64,000 nucleotides of DNA from Bacteroides bouchesdurhonensis (lineage in GTDB: Bacteria > Bacteroidota > Bacteroidia > Bacteroidales > Bacteroidaceae), in assembly GCF_900155865.1 (NCBI RefSeq), contig NZ_LT707006.1:1755685-1819684 (forward strand), in the 5' to 3' direction. Shown here piece after piece: positions 19,202-28,815 of the stretch. The notes beneath the pieces are model-generated. The model had not been told where the DNA came from, ran no database searches, and saw only the letters and a program-made list of their open reading frames with translations. Positions within the stretch are counted from its first letter, which is position 1. The number at the start of each line of letters is the position of its first letter. The position numbers and the translations under genes were made by a program.

Positions 19202-20656
19202 ATGAAGCAAAATACATTCAGTATGGTGGGTGGCGTAGCACGTAATCCGTTGGTGCGTTTAGCCCAACCTGCTACAGTCGAAATTGCCGCCGACGAACAT
19301 ATAGCTATTGTGGGTCCTAATGGTGGGGGCAAAAGTCTTTTTGTTGATACATTGACAGGTAAATATCCATTGCGTGAGGGAACCTTGAAATACGATTTCT
19401 CCCCTTCGGAAACTCAGACTGTTTATGACAATGTAAAGTACATAGCTTTTCGTGATACCTATGGGGCCGCTGATGCCAATTATTACTATCAACAACGGTG
19501 GAATGCTCATGATCAGGACGAAGCTCCTGCAGTAAGTGAGATACTGGGAGAAATCAAGGATGAACAGTTGAAACAAGAACTTTTTGAGCTTTTCCGTATC
19601 GAACCAATGCTTGAAAAGAAGATAATCCTTCTTTCAAGCGGTGAGCTAAGAAAATTTCAATTAACAAAAACTCTTCTGACAGCTCCCCGTGTACTGATTA
19701 TGGACAATCCATTTATTGGTTTGGATGCACCTACCCGCGAACTTCTTTTTTCTTTGCTCGACCGTTTGACAAAGATGTCTTCCGTTCAGATTATTCTGGT
19801 GCTTTCTATGTTGGACGATATCCCTTCTTTCATCACTCACGTCATTCCTGTTGATAAAAAGATAGTATTTCCCAAAATGGAAAGAGAAGCTTATCTTGAG
19901 GCTTTTCGTTCCAGAGATCTGCCTGTATCTTTTGACGAATTGCAACAAAGTGTCCTTGAATTACCTTATGACGGGAATAACTATGACTCTGACGAAGTGG
20001 TGAAGCTTAACAAAGTCAGTATCCGTTATGGCGACCGTACGATTTTGAAAGACCTTGATTGGACTGTTTGCCGTGGCGAAAAATGGGCTTTGAGCGGTGA
20101 GAATGGTGCGGGGAAGTCTACTTTGCTTAGTTTGGTCTGTGCTGATAATCCTCAATCATATGCTTGTGACATCAGTTTGTTTGGCAGGAAAAGAGGTACC
20201 GGAGAAAGCATTTGGGAGATAAAGAAACATATCGGCTATGTGAGTCCTGAAATGCATCGCGCCTATCTTAAAAATCTACCTGCTATTGAGATTGTTGCCA
20301 GTGGCTTGCATGACAGTATCGGGTTATATAAACGTCCTCAGCCTAGCCAGATGGCTATCTGTGAGTGGTGGATGAATATATTCGGTATTGCAGAATTGAA
20401 AGACAGGCCTTTCCTGCAACTTTCCAGTGGCGAACAGCGATTAGCCTTACTGGCACGTGCTTTTGTGAAGGACCCGGAATTATTAATATTAGATGAACCC
20501 CTTCATGGATTAGACACATATAATAGGCGTCGTGTGAAGAAGATTATCGAAGCTTTTTGCCGTCGTCGAGATAAAACGATGATTATGGTGACTCATTATG
20601 AATCCGAATTACCTAATACGATCACAAACCGTATTTTCTTAAAAAGAAATAGATAA
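19202..20656 (+). CDS. Tandem ABC ATPase, ModF-like
   Basis: A 484-residue soluble protein with two ABC nucleotide-binding domains: Walker A GPNGGGKS (about residue 38) with signature LSSGE, and Walker A GENGAGKS (about 300) with LSSGEQRL and Walker B LLILDEPLHGLD. No membrane segments. The arrangement resembles ModF/PhrA and related cytosolic tandem ATPases, not translation factors of the ABC-F type because the long linker and signature differ. The role is uncertain. Confidence 0.85.
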   Translation: MKQNTFSMVGGVARNPLVRLAQPATVEIAADEHIAIVGPNGGGKSLFVDTLTGKYPLREGTLKYDFSPSETQTVYDNVKYIAFRDTYGAADANYYYQQRWNAHDQDEAPAVSEILGEIKDEQLKQELFELFRIEPMLEKKIILLSSGELRKFQLTKTLLTAPRVLIMDNPFIGLDAPTRELLFSLLDRLTKMSSVQIILVLSMLDDIPSFITHVIPVDKKIVFPKMEREAYLEAFRSRDLPVSFDELQQSVLELPYDGNNYDSDEVVKLNKVSIRYGDRTILKDLDWTVCRGEKWALSGENGAGKSTLLSLVCADNPQSYACDISLFGRKRGTGESIWEIKKHIGYVSPEMHRAYLKNLPAIEIVASGLHDSIGLYKRPQPSQMAICEWWMNIFGIAELKDRPFLQLSSGEQRLALLARAFVKDPELLILDEPLHGLDTYNRRRVKKIIEAFCRRRDKTMIMVTHYESELPNTITNRIFLKRNR

Positions 20657-20674
20657 GAATTCCTATTTCTTTTT
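20641..20674 (+). terminator. Terminator overlapping ABC ATPase stop
   Basis: AAAAAGAAATAG, which includes the stop codon, pairs with CTATTTCTTTTT. A T run ends the stem. Confidence 0.55.
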
Positions 20675-20746
20675 CTACTTGAAGATAGTGTAATCCTATT
20701 TTTTCTTTTTTCTTGATGAAAACTATAAAGTCTAAATAAAAAGTTA

Positions 20747-20754
20747 TATATTTG
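20747..20754 (+). promoter_or_regulatory. -7 promoter box for GH92
   Basis: TATATTTG, 63 bases before the GH92 ATG. Confidence 0.5.
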
Positions 20755-20817
20755 AGTTTTCATTATTAGATGTAGATTGAAACAACACACACATTACTCA
20801 TTTATTATTTTTTTGTC

Positions 20818-22962
20818 ATGAAGAAGCACATCTTTTTTTTAGTACTCTTAGTTTTGATCACAGGTTGTAGGCCAACCGGACAATTAACAAAGTATGTAAA
20901 TCCCTTTTTAGGAACCGCTACTCTTTGGGAACCGGAAGATTTGGGGTATGTCCGTAAAATGAAACAGCGTACTTGGGGTGCTGAAGTATTTCCCGGAGCG
21001 TCGTTGCCTAATGCAATGGTGCAGTTAAGTCCTATCACCCAATTCCGTAGTGGAGCCGGATACCAATACGAAGATACAGTAATCTACGGATTCTCTCATA
21101 CCAACAAAGGACATTGGAACCTGTTACATGTCCCTTTGCTGCCTGTAACCGGTGAAATCTCTCCGAGTGATTACTGTTCCGAATACAGTCACCGGAATGA
21201 ATCGGCACATCCGGGCTATTACCAAGTGTTTCTTGAAAGATATAATGTCAATGCCGAACTTACTTCTACGTTGCGCTGTGCTTACCATAAATATACCTTC
21301 CGGAAAGAAGATGATAAAAAGCTGGTAGCCGATATGATGCGGTCGAATAATCGGATTAGCGATTGGAGCATTCAAAAGGTGGATGAGAATACTTTTACGG
21401 GTTCTCAGAATGGCGAAGGAAGGATATACTTCTATGCAATCTCAAATTACAAGATAAAAGATATAGAGCAGGTAAAAGATGATAAACATGAAGTGTCCCT
21501 GGTTGATTTCTTGGACAGTAAAGGCTCAAATCCATTGGAACTCAAAATCGGTTTTTCTTTTGTAAGCATAGAAAATGCGAAGTTGAACCTGGAAAAGGAG
21601 ATGATGGACAAATCGTTTGCTCAGGTTCGTGAGGAGGCTGATCATATCTGGGAAAAACAATTATCCAAAATAATCGTAAAAGGCGGTAGTGAACGTGAAA
21701 AAGGAATTTTCTACTCTTGCCTGTACCGCTCATTCTTGTGGCCGGTGCTACGAAGCGATGTGAACGGGGAATATACGGATGCTAAAGGCGAAGTGGTCAA
21801 TGGCGGATTCAATAATTATACAGATCCATCTTTCTGGGATGACTATCGTAACAAACTGGTACTGCTGGAAATGTTATCACCGGATGTGGCAGTAGATATT
21901 ATTCGCTCTATCACTGACCGGGGAGAAAAAAGAAATGGTTATATGCCAACTTTCTTCCATGGCGACCATGCCTCGGCTTTTGTTGCTGGAAGCTACTTGC
22001 GTGGACTTCGCGGATTTGATCCTCAGGCTGCTTATCGGCTTCTGTTGAAGAATGCCACTATTCCCGGTCGCGGAGGCAGACCTTATTTGGATGAATATAT
22101 CCGCCAGGGCTGGATTGCAGAAAAAGACACCACGAATGTTCCTACTTGGGATGAGTATAAAGCTGCCGTAACGAAAACTGTAGAATATGCTTATGATGAT
22201 TATGCTACTGCATTATTGGCTAAAGAACTGGGGGATGACGCTAATTATAAACTCCTGATGAAGCGTTCCGAAAACTATAAAAATCTGTTTGATCCCAGTA
22301 CCGGTTTCTGGAGAGGGCGTATTGCCAATGGAGAATGGATTAAAGATTTTGATCCCTATTATCCTTATTATGCTTATATGTACCGGGAGGCTAATGCCTG
22401 GCAATCTTTGTTCTTTGCTCCTCATGATCCGGAAGGAATGATTGCTCTCTATCCTAGCAAGCAGGCTGTGGAGATGAAACTTGATTCTCTGTTCTCCGAA
22501 CCTTGGAGAGGATATGAAGCACACAACATGACAGGATTTATTGGAAATTATTGCCATGGTAATCAACCTGACCACAGTGTGCCATATACTTATTACTTCA
22601 TTGGCAAGCAAGAAAAAGCGCAATGCGTGCTTGACAGTATTATGGATCGTTTCTATGACATGGGAGCTGATAAACTGGCTTATTCAGGTATGGATGATGC
22701 CGGAGAAATGTCATCCTGGTATGTATTCAATGCTATCGGACTTTACACTTACTCGCCTGCTGATCCGGAATATATTATGACCGTTCCCTTATTCGATGAA
22801 ATAGTATTTACTTTAGGCGACGGCACTCAGTTTAAAATTCGTAAAGACGGAAAAGGGAAGAAGATTACCAATATTACCTATGACGGCAAAAATATAGATG
22901 GATGGTTCATCTCACATGATCTGCTCAAAGAAGGAAAAGAGCTGGTCATCCGAACGGAATAA
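20818..22962 (+). CDS. GH92 enzyme with Gln at the general-acid position
   Basis: A 714-residue lipoprotein (LLVLITGCRPT, Cys about 17) of glycoside hydrolase family 92, calcium-dependent exo-alpha-mannosidases with an N-terminal beta-sandwich and a C-terminal (alpha/alpha)6 barrel. Conserved segments are present: GHWNLLHVPLLPVTG, GDHASAFVAG, and the base pair region SGMDDAGEMSSWYVF. The usual GNEP segment holding the catalytic acid Glu reads GNQPDH, with Gln583. In characterised GH92 enzymes this replacement is associated with cleavage of mannose-1-phosphate diesters rather than ordinary mannosides. The expected substrate is therefore phosphomannan-like; that is inference. Confidence 0.9.
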   Translation: MKKHIFFLVLLVLITGCRPTGQLTKYVNPFLGTATLWEPEDLGYVRKMKQRTWGAEVFPGASLPNAMVQLSPITQFRSGAGYQYEDTVIYGFSHTNKGHWNLLHVPLLPVTGEISPSDYCSEYSHRNESAHPGYYQVFLERYNVNAELTSTLRCAYHKYTFRKEDDKKLVADMMRSNNRISDWSIQKVDENTFTGSQNGEGRIYFYAISNYKIKDIEQVKDDKHEVSLVDFLDSKGSNPLELKIGFSFVSIENAKLNLEKEMMDKSFAQVREEADHIWEKQLSKIIVKGGSEREKGIFYSCLYRSFLWPVLRSDVNGEYTDAKGEVVNGGFNNYTDPSFWDDYRNKLVLLEMLSPDVAVDIIRSITDRGEKRNGYMPTFFHGDHASAFVAGSYLRGLRGFDPQAAYRLLLKNATIPGRGGRPYLDEYIRQGWIAEKDTTNVPTWDEYKAAVTKTVEYAYDDYATALLAKELGDDANYKLLMKRSENYKNLFDPSTGFWRGRIANGEWIKDFDPYYPYYAYMYREANAWQSLFFAPHDPEGMIALYPSKQAVEMKLDSLFSEPWRGYEAHNMTGFIGNYCHGNQPDHSVPYTYYFIGKQEKAQCVLDSIMDRFYDMGADKLAYSGMDDAGEMSSWYVFNAIGLYTYSPADPEYIMTVPLFDEIVFTLGDGTQFKIRKDGKGKKITNITYDGKNIDGWFISHDLLKEGKELVIRTE

Positions 22963-23031
22963 GAATGTTTCGTAGCGACTTGATTCCCATAATCTGATTT
23001 TTGGTGTACAGAGATATTTAATACATCTATT

Positions 23032-25236
23032 ATGAAAAACAAACTACTTTATTTATTATCGTTTTTAGTCATCACTTTTGCTGCACATGGACAAACACAA
23101 CAGGGCAAAAAAGGATTCCTATCTTTTGATGGCGTACAGGTTCATGCACTTTCCGATCCTGGCTTGCAGAGGTTCAAAATGGCATGGGCCAGTGATGATT
23201 CGGAAACACAAGTTGATTCGCAAACCTTATATGGCAATCAGCCTTCCTTGTTCATCCGGTCGTCACAGGGAAAAGGTGCCAAGGTGCAGTTTCATTTTTC
23301 AAATCGGGATATCGTGGGGAAGACAGTTGTTTTTAGCGGTAAATATAAATGCGCCCAAGCACGTAATGCCAAGGTCCGTTTTGCAATCGGACTCGATACT
23401 TTCTTAAATACCTTCGAAAATGAGAGTACTGAAGTAGAGTGCAATGGAGACCAGGATTGGCAAAGTTTTTCGGTGGAAATGCCACTAACACGTACATCGT
23501 TCTTTTTTTTCCGCTTGATGACATCAGGCGATATGAAACTCTGGCTTAGCGACTGTCAGGTGTTGATAGACGGACAATCGCTTGACATATTGGTGGACCC
23601 TTCTGCCGAAGTGGACAAGGATACGGAATTTATGCGTGACTCTCGCGTGGCTCTTACCGAACCTATACAGCAAGTAATGGAGAATCTGGTTGTATTAGGT
23701 AAGGTGTGGGGATTTCTTAAATATTATCATCCTCAGGTAGTGATTGGAAAGTATAATTGGGACTTTGAGCTATTCAGGGTATTGCCTGAGATTGCACGTG
23801 CCCAGAATAAAGAGGAGCGCAATCGTGCGTTGAGTAAATGGATAGACAAGTATGGAGAGATTACAGAAACCGAAGATTATACAGTGAAAGATTCTACCCA
23901 ATATCATAGGTTTGCTTATTTACAGTGGTTGGAAGACCCCATGCTTTTTGATACAGACCTGTCGGAGAAACTGGTAAAGATAAAGAATGCCAAACGAAAT
24001 GGCGTACTTAATTACTATCTTCCTCCTTTGGCTGGGAAAGAGGAAGTGGAGTTCCGCAGAGAGAAAGTTTATCCGGGGATAAGTTGGAAAGATCAGGGAT
24101 TTCGTCTTCTCACACTTTACCGGTTATGGAATGCTGTCGAATATGGTTTCCCATACGTCAATCTTACAGATCACCCTTGGTCTACGCTTTTGGAAAAATA
24201 TCTTCCGGAATTTTATAATCCGGTTTCCGGAAGTGAATTGTATCTCTCTATACAAAAATTGTTGGCAGAGATCAATGATTCGCATGGAACGTATGAACTT
24301 CCGGTCAAAGGTTCCAGAATGCGTGGGCTTCCTTTGGGGATAACATTAACTGCGGATGGTAACTATGCAGTAGAATCTACCCATTTGAAGGAAATAGATA
24401 GGGGAGCCGTTATTAAAGCTGTAAACGACAAGTCTGTTCAAGAGCTTATCGAAGAATTCCGTTCAATCATAGCTTCTTCGAATGAAAACACCTTAAAAAG
24501 AGACGTGGCTCGTAGAATGTTTTTAACGAAAGAAGAGGAAGAAACTGTTACTGTAAAAGAGGGGAAAAGGACTTCTAAAAGGAAAGTGCATACTCAAGTT
24601 TATACCATGCCCGAAGTAGTGGGACGGAAAATGCCTGAGGAGTATGATTTAGAATCGAAAGATATTCTTTATATCAATGTTGCGCAAATAAGTGCGGACA
24701 GATTGAATGAACTAATGTCCGGCCGTATAAATTCAAAAGGACTTATACTGGATATGCGGCAATATCCGCAACTATATACCAAGGATATCCTTGAGAAATA
24801 TCTGTATCCTAAGCCTGTTCCCTATATGTGGTTCTCTATGAATTCAAAAAAATATCCGGGCAATTACTTTCTGGATATAAAGGGAAATGTCGGTCCGAAA
24901 GAGAATCCGGATTATTTTAAAGGAAAGATTGCTATTTTAGTCAATGAAGGGACGCAGAGTTTCGGAGAATTATCTTCCATTGCTTATCGGGCAGCTCCAC
25001 GCAGTGCAGTTATCGGGACTCAGACAGCCGGAGCAAATGGACATATCGGTTACTTTTTTCTTCCTTACGGAATAAAAATCAATTATACCATGGCCGGTGC
25101 TTTCTATCCCAATTGGGGAATGAATCAACGGGTAGGAGTGAAAATTGATATTCCTGTGGTGCAGACGGTGGAAGATGTGAAATATGGAGAAGATGCGTGG
25201 ATTAAAAAGGCGATAGAGTATATAGAAGGAGAATAG
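23032..25236 (+). CDS. Secreted S41 family peptidase
   Basis: A 734-residue protein with a signal peptide (LLSFLVITFAAHGQ). About 200 residues of N-terminal beta-sandwich precede a PDZ-like segment (around residues 440-490) and a C-terminal tail-specific protease domain. The catalytic serine is expected in VNEGTQSFGELSSIAYRA, where QSFGE replaces the common SAGE. The S41 fold cleaves C-terminal regions of periplasmic proteins. It is followed five bases later by the erythromycin-esterase-like gene, so they form an operon. Confidence 0.85.
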   Translation: MKNKLLYLLSFLVITFAAHGQTQQGKKGFLSFDGVQVHALSDPGLQRFKMAWASDDSETQVDSQTLYGNQPSLFIRSSQGKGAKVQFHFSNRDIVGKTVVFSGKYKCAQARNAKVRFAIGLDTFLNTFENESTEVECNGDQDWQSFSVEMPLTRTSFFFFRLMTSGDMKLWLSDCQVLIDGQSLDILVDPSAEVDKDTEFMRDSRVALTEPIQQVMENLVVLGKVWGFLKYYHPQVVIGKYNWDFELFRVLPEIARAQNKEERNRALSKWIDKYGEITETEDYTVKDSTQYHRFAYLQWLEDPMLFDTDLSEKLVKIKNAKRNGVLNYYLPPLAGKEEVEFRREKVYPGISWKDQGFRLLTLYRLWNAVEYGFPYVNLTDHPWSTLLEKYLPEFYNPVSGSELYLSIQKLLAEINDSHGTYELPVKGSRMRGLPLGITLTADGNYAVESTHLKEIDRGAVIKAVNDKSVQELIEEFRSIIASSNENTLKRDVARRMFLTKEEEETVTVKEGKRTSKRKVHTQVYTMPEVVGRKMPEEYDLESKDILYINVAQISADRLNELMSGRINSKGLILDMRQYPQLYTKDILEKYLYPKPVPYMWFSMNSKKYPGNYFLDIKGNVGPKENPDYFKGKIAILVNEGTQSFGELSSIAYRAAPRSAVIGTQTAGANGHIGYFFLPYGIKINYTMAGAFYPNWGMNQRVGVKIDIPVVQTVEDVKYGEDAWIKKAIEYIEGE

Positions 25237-25241
25237 TAGTT

Positions 25242-27035
25242 ATGAATAAGAGCTTGTTTATTATATTTTCCTCTATGGTGGAACTTTTGTTTTCTTGCGC
25301 TCCTCAATCGATTTCTAAGAATTATACAGATGTATATAATTTACATTTTTCAGTGGAGCCAGATTCTACAATTGTTTATCCTTGGATGGAAAATGCGGGC
25401 TATTTAGGTTATAATTGCATTCCTTATAATTTTCGTTTATATTCAAGAAAGAATATAAAGGAACTTGGACCTTTGGTGACTGAATTTGAACAGCGAATCA
25501 TTCTCCCTGTACATAAAGAAAATGAAGGTAGATTACTTTTTGAGAGTAGGGGTGAAAATCTCAGAGAAGTTTCAATATTATTGGATGGACTAGATAGTGA
25601 GGAAAAGTGTATTTTTTCTGATACATTAAAATTTGTACCGGATAGTGTCTTAAGTATAGTCTCAAAGGTAATACCTCTGCATGGCATTGATATGTTAAAT
25701 ATTCGAATTCATGCAGAAGGAAATGAGAAAGAAGAAGCATATATCGTATTATCCCAATTGGACATAAAGATAGGAAACAAAGATATCAACGAGTACCCAT
25801 TAAGAGAATTGCCCAGTCTATCTTTAAATAAAAATATTAAGATTATCCCCTTTCAACCTGATACAAAAGAGATCTGTGAAAGAATAGATGAATTTAAAGA
25901 CAAAAGAATTTTAGCTTTAGGTGAATCAATACATGGAAATAGTTCTATTCGTCATCTTGTATATAAACTGATGATAGAGAATGTGAAGAATCAAAGTTGT
26001 AAGTTGCTTATCTGGGAAATGCCAATGGAAATGTCATTTGTATACAACAGATACGTGACAGATCAAAGTTTTACTCTTGACTCAGTTGAGACTTCGATTA
26101 TTGACAGCCAGAGAATGGAATTTATGAATGAATTGAAGCAATATAATTCGATTAAAAAAGGAAAAGATAAAGTTCAATTATTAGGTATGGATTATAGCTC
26201 AACTTGGAATCCAAAGCAGAATACGGCAATTTATATTTTTGATTTTTTGACTCATCTGAATCGCAAACAGAAGATACTTGCGGTTGATTATTTGTCCGTT
26301 TTGTTGATGGAAAAAGATTGGAATAAAGCGATTGAATATATTAATGAGCATAAGGATGAAATTCAAAGACTGCTGACGGCTGATGAATTAGAATGTATAT
26401 TGCATATTCTAACTCTTTCTCGTGACATGGGAATGGATAGATCCAAACGGTTCATCGGTCGTGATTCGGTTATGTTTGTCAATACGAAGTTTTTGTTAGA
26501 TCATTTTTCTGCTTCTTCAAACAGAAAAGCCGTTGTCTATAGCCATGCTGTACATATTAATCCGATTTCAACTTATCCTGTAGTGCATTGCACTCCTTTA
26601 GGCAAATATTTGAAGGAACAATATTCGGATGATTATTGGCCTGTACTTTTGTTAATTGGTCAAGGGAGTGCCACTTTGTCTGATGGAATGCTTACTAATG
26701 TAGAAAGAAAATTACAGAATCCTCCTGCCGGAAGTATAGAATCTCTTTTGAATCAGGTAGAAAGTAATGTTTCTTATATTCCGATGATATCTCATTTTAA
26801 TCATATGTCGTTATCAAGGATGAAAGGCAACAGACATACTTCCCAAGAGTTTTATCCATATAATTTGTATCAACGTTATAAAGGCATTTTCTTTATTAAG
26901 AATCCGTTTGTAGAGAATCGTGATAAAGATAGTATAATTTTATCTAATGCTATAAAGCATTTTCTACAGAGAGAGCGACAAAGACCCAAAATATTAGAAG
27001 ACTTAAAGAGACGGGTAATAGTAGATAAATTATGA
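25242..27035 (+). CDS. Erythromycin-esterase-like lipoprotein
   Basis: A 597-residue lipoprotein (VELLFSC, Cys about 19) with a ~200-residue N-terminal beta-rich region and a C-terminal EreA/ChanN-like domain. The family His is in LALGESIHGNSS (about residue 231), followed by a conserved acidic segment IWEMPMEMSF and the later His in YSHAVHIN. Ere enzymes hydrolyse macrolide lactones, but the outer-membrane/periplasmic location and the partner S41 peptidase argue for another substrate. It is intact, unlike a paralogue at 33556-35332 in the accessory island. Confidence 0.8.
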   Translation: MNKSLFIIFSSMVELLFSCAPQSISKNYTDVYNLHFSVEPDSTIVYPWMENAGYLGYNCIPYNFRLYSRKNIKELGPLVTEFEQRIILPVHKENEGRLLFESRGENLREVSILLDGLDSEEKCIFSDTLKFVPDSVLSIVSKVIPLHGIDMLNIRIHAEGNEKEEAYIVLSQLDIKIGNKDINEYPLRELPSLSLNKNIKIIPFQPDTKEICERIDEFKDKRILALGESIHGNSSIRHLVYKLMIENVKNQSCKLLIWEMPMEMSFVYNRYVTDQSFTLDSVETSIIDSQRMEFMNELKQYNSIKKGKDKVQLLGMDYSSTWNPKQNTAIYIFDFLTHLNRKQKILAVDYLSVLLMEKDWNKAIEYINEHKDEIQRLLTADELECILHILTLSRDMGMDRSKRFIGRDSVMFVNTKFLLDHFSASSNRKAVVYSHAVHINPISTYPVVHCTPLGKYLKEQYSDDYWPVLLLIGQGSATLSDGMLTNVERKLQNPPAGSIESLLNQVESNVSYIPMISHFNHMSLSRMKGNRHTSQEFYPYNLYQRYKGIFFIKNPFVENRDKDSIILSNAIKHFLQRERQRPKILEDLKRRVIVDKL

Positions 27036-27096
27036 ATTCCATAGATTTTGTATACTTTCAATTAAATGAGAGCAATAAAAACCTATGGAATTCATA
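27031..27096. repeat. 14-base inverted repeat with 38-base loop
   Basis: TATGAATTCCATAG and CTATGGAATTCATA are perfect inverse copies spanning the stop codon of the esterase-like gene. It could fold as a long-loop terminator or mark an insertion scar. Confidence 0.5.
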
Positions 27097-27181
27097 CTAA
27101 TATCAATATGAAATCAGTTTTGGTTCATGTCATATTTTCCTGTAACTTCTTCTCTCATAGAGAAATAAAATGAAGCAACCA

Positions 27182-28474
27182 TTATGACTGAAGATTCATC
27201 ACATAATATCGATTTCCATGCATTGAATGTTTGGCAAAGAATCCCATTGCGGGAAGGCGTAAAGATAGGGATCTGACAGACGTATCTTTTAGAGCGGAAG
27301 AATTGAATCGATGTAATATATTGTAAATTTCCGATGCGGTAAGCCAGATCCCCTTTTCTGTTTCCAAAGGTCGTCGGAAACAGTTATAAAACACATCTTC
27401 TAATGGTGACTGACGGTAATAGGCTTTATTGTGTTGTTGTAGCAGTTGCTCTTCTTCATGGTTTAGAAAATCAGGCTTACCCGCTTTCAGTTCTGCTTTT
27501 AGTTGGGCGTATATCTGTTTGTGTTCCAGCGGTTCTTCCGAGATAGCGTGCAACACCTCCACACAAAGGAAACGGCGGCTTCCTGTAGGATCGGTTAGTA
27601 TCTGGTAGCAGTTAGTTGTAGCTATAAATGAAGCTAGTCTGTTCTCATTTACCCATCCCAATCGTTTGCCACGGAAAATAGGAATATTGACCATTTGGAG
27701 CAAATTTTTTAGGTTTGCTTGTTGGCTCTCTCTGATTTTATCGAATTCATCCAGATTAATCAATCCATTTTTAACAAGTTTCCTTTCGGGGAAAGTGCTG
27801 GTAGCCAGATTTAAATTATCAAGATAGTAATGTCGGAGTGAGTCCGGTAGTAAAGATCTACAAAAAGTACTTTTGTTCAACCCCTGTTTACTGCTGATTA
27901 AAATAGGAGTCAGTGTATTGGCGTGAGTCCGCTCTACGCCGGTCCATTGTGAGGCCATGGCACGTAACCAATAGCGTCCGCATTTTTGCCATAACTCATT
28001 GTCCGATACCCTTAGTAATAAAGGAGTCACTCGGTCTATTCCATCCCATAGCGGAAGCTCTTTCATGTAAAGATGAAAAGGATTATAAGCTTCAACTTTA
28101 CTGGATAATACTAAAGTTGGAATGTCGTTTCTCCAACAAGGGATACCTTCCAGCCGGGCATCTACAATCATTCCGTTCATTTCCCTTTCACTAATGGGTC
28201 GAAAGCAATCTGTTGTGTTTTTCAATTGGAATTCGGTGGCTCCTGTCAGAGTGTTATAGCGGAATGTAAAGTGTTCTAACAGATATTTCCGCAATTGAAC
28301 GGTCATAGCCTGACTTCTATTCCTTTTTGAAGTCCCGTCGGAACTTTCTTGCTTCTCTGTATTTACCTTTTTCTCCGGCTTTTCAGATACATTTGTTTCA
28401 TTGTCAGCCTGTTGTTTTGTGCGTACAAGTAATTGTTTCAGCGTCTCTAACATTTTTTGAATCATTGTTTTCAT
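27182..28474 (-). CDS. VapE/DUF3874-type P-loop ATPase
   Basis: A 430-residue protein of the virulence-associated E / phage primase-helicase type. The N-terminal ~50 residues are low-complexity and charged, followed by a small DUF-type domain (TVQLRKYLLEHFTFRYN). Walker A is the variant SSKQGLNKST, Walker B is INLDEFDKI, and a sensor-like IATTNCYQ follows. Such genes occur in phage satellites and in many Bacteroides genomes paired with HU-like genes. It is divergent from an HU-like gene across a palindrome-rich spacer. Confidence 0.82.
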   Translation of the reverse strand: MKTMIQKMLETLKQLLVRTKQQADNETNVSEKPEKKVNTEKQESSDGTSKRNRSQAMTVQLRKYLLEHFTFRYNTLTGATEFQLKNTTDCFRPISEREMNGMIVDARLEGIPCWRNDIPTLVLSSKVEAYNPFHLYMKELPLWDGIDRVTPLLLRVSDNELWQKCGRYWLRAMASQWTGVERTHANTLTPILISSKQGLNKSTFCRSLLPDSLRHYYLDNLNLATSTFPERKLVKNGLINLDEFDKIRESQQANLKNLLQMVNIPIFRGKRLGWVNENRLASFIATTNCYQILTDPTGSRRFLCVEVLHAISEEPLEHKQIYAQLKAELKAGKPDFLNHEEEQLLQQHNKAYYRQSPLEDVFYNCFRRPLETEKGIWLTASEIYNILHRFNSSALKDTSVRSLSLRLPAMGFFAKHSMHGNRYYVMNLQS

Positions 28475-28815
28475 TTTTGTTCTATTTTATAGTGAATACT
28501 TCGAGAATGTGAGACGCAAATATATAATTCGAAAAAGCGGATTTGCAACTATATAGATAAATGATTTTCATAAAAGTGAGTTATCTGAAATTATTCGATA
28601 AAGTATTGTTTTTAACTAAATAAATTAGTAATTTTGGTGTGTCATATTAATTGTAGCACAAATTGTGCGATGGCTGTTTCGCATTTTGTGCAACAACTGT
28701 TGTATGATATATGAGTTAGCTGTTGCACATAATGTGAGTCAGTCAATAGATTGGCATAAAATAAATAAAACTACCGCGTAAATTAGCTAACAGTTGCGCA
28801 CAATGCAATTAGTAT
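28475..28815. promoter_or_regulatory. Divergent regulatory region with GTTGCRCA palindromes
   Basis: The 340-base spacer between the VapE-type and HU-like genes holds repeated related motifs: a perfect palindrome GCACAAATTGTGC at 28656-28668, TTGTGCAACAACTG near 28686, GTTGCACATAATGTG near 28722, and GTTGCGCACAATGC near 28793. These look like multiple operator sites for a dimeric regulator; the HU-like protein is a candidate, but this is inference. Confidence 0.5.

Noticed and set aside
25242..27035. Macrolide resistance gene
   Set aside because: The fold resembles EreA, but the lipoprotein signal, extra N-terminal domain and peptidase partner do not fit a cytosolic macrolide esterase.
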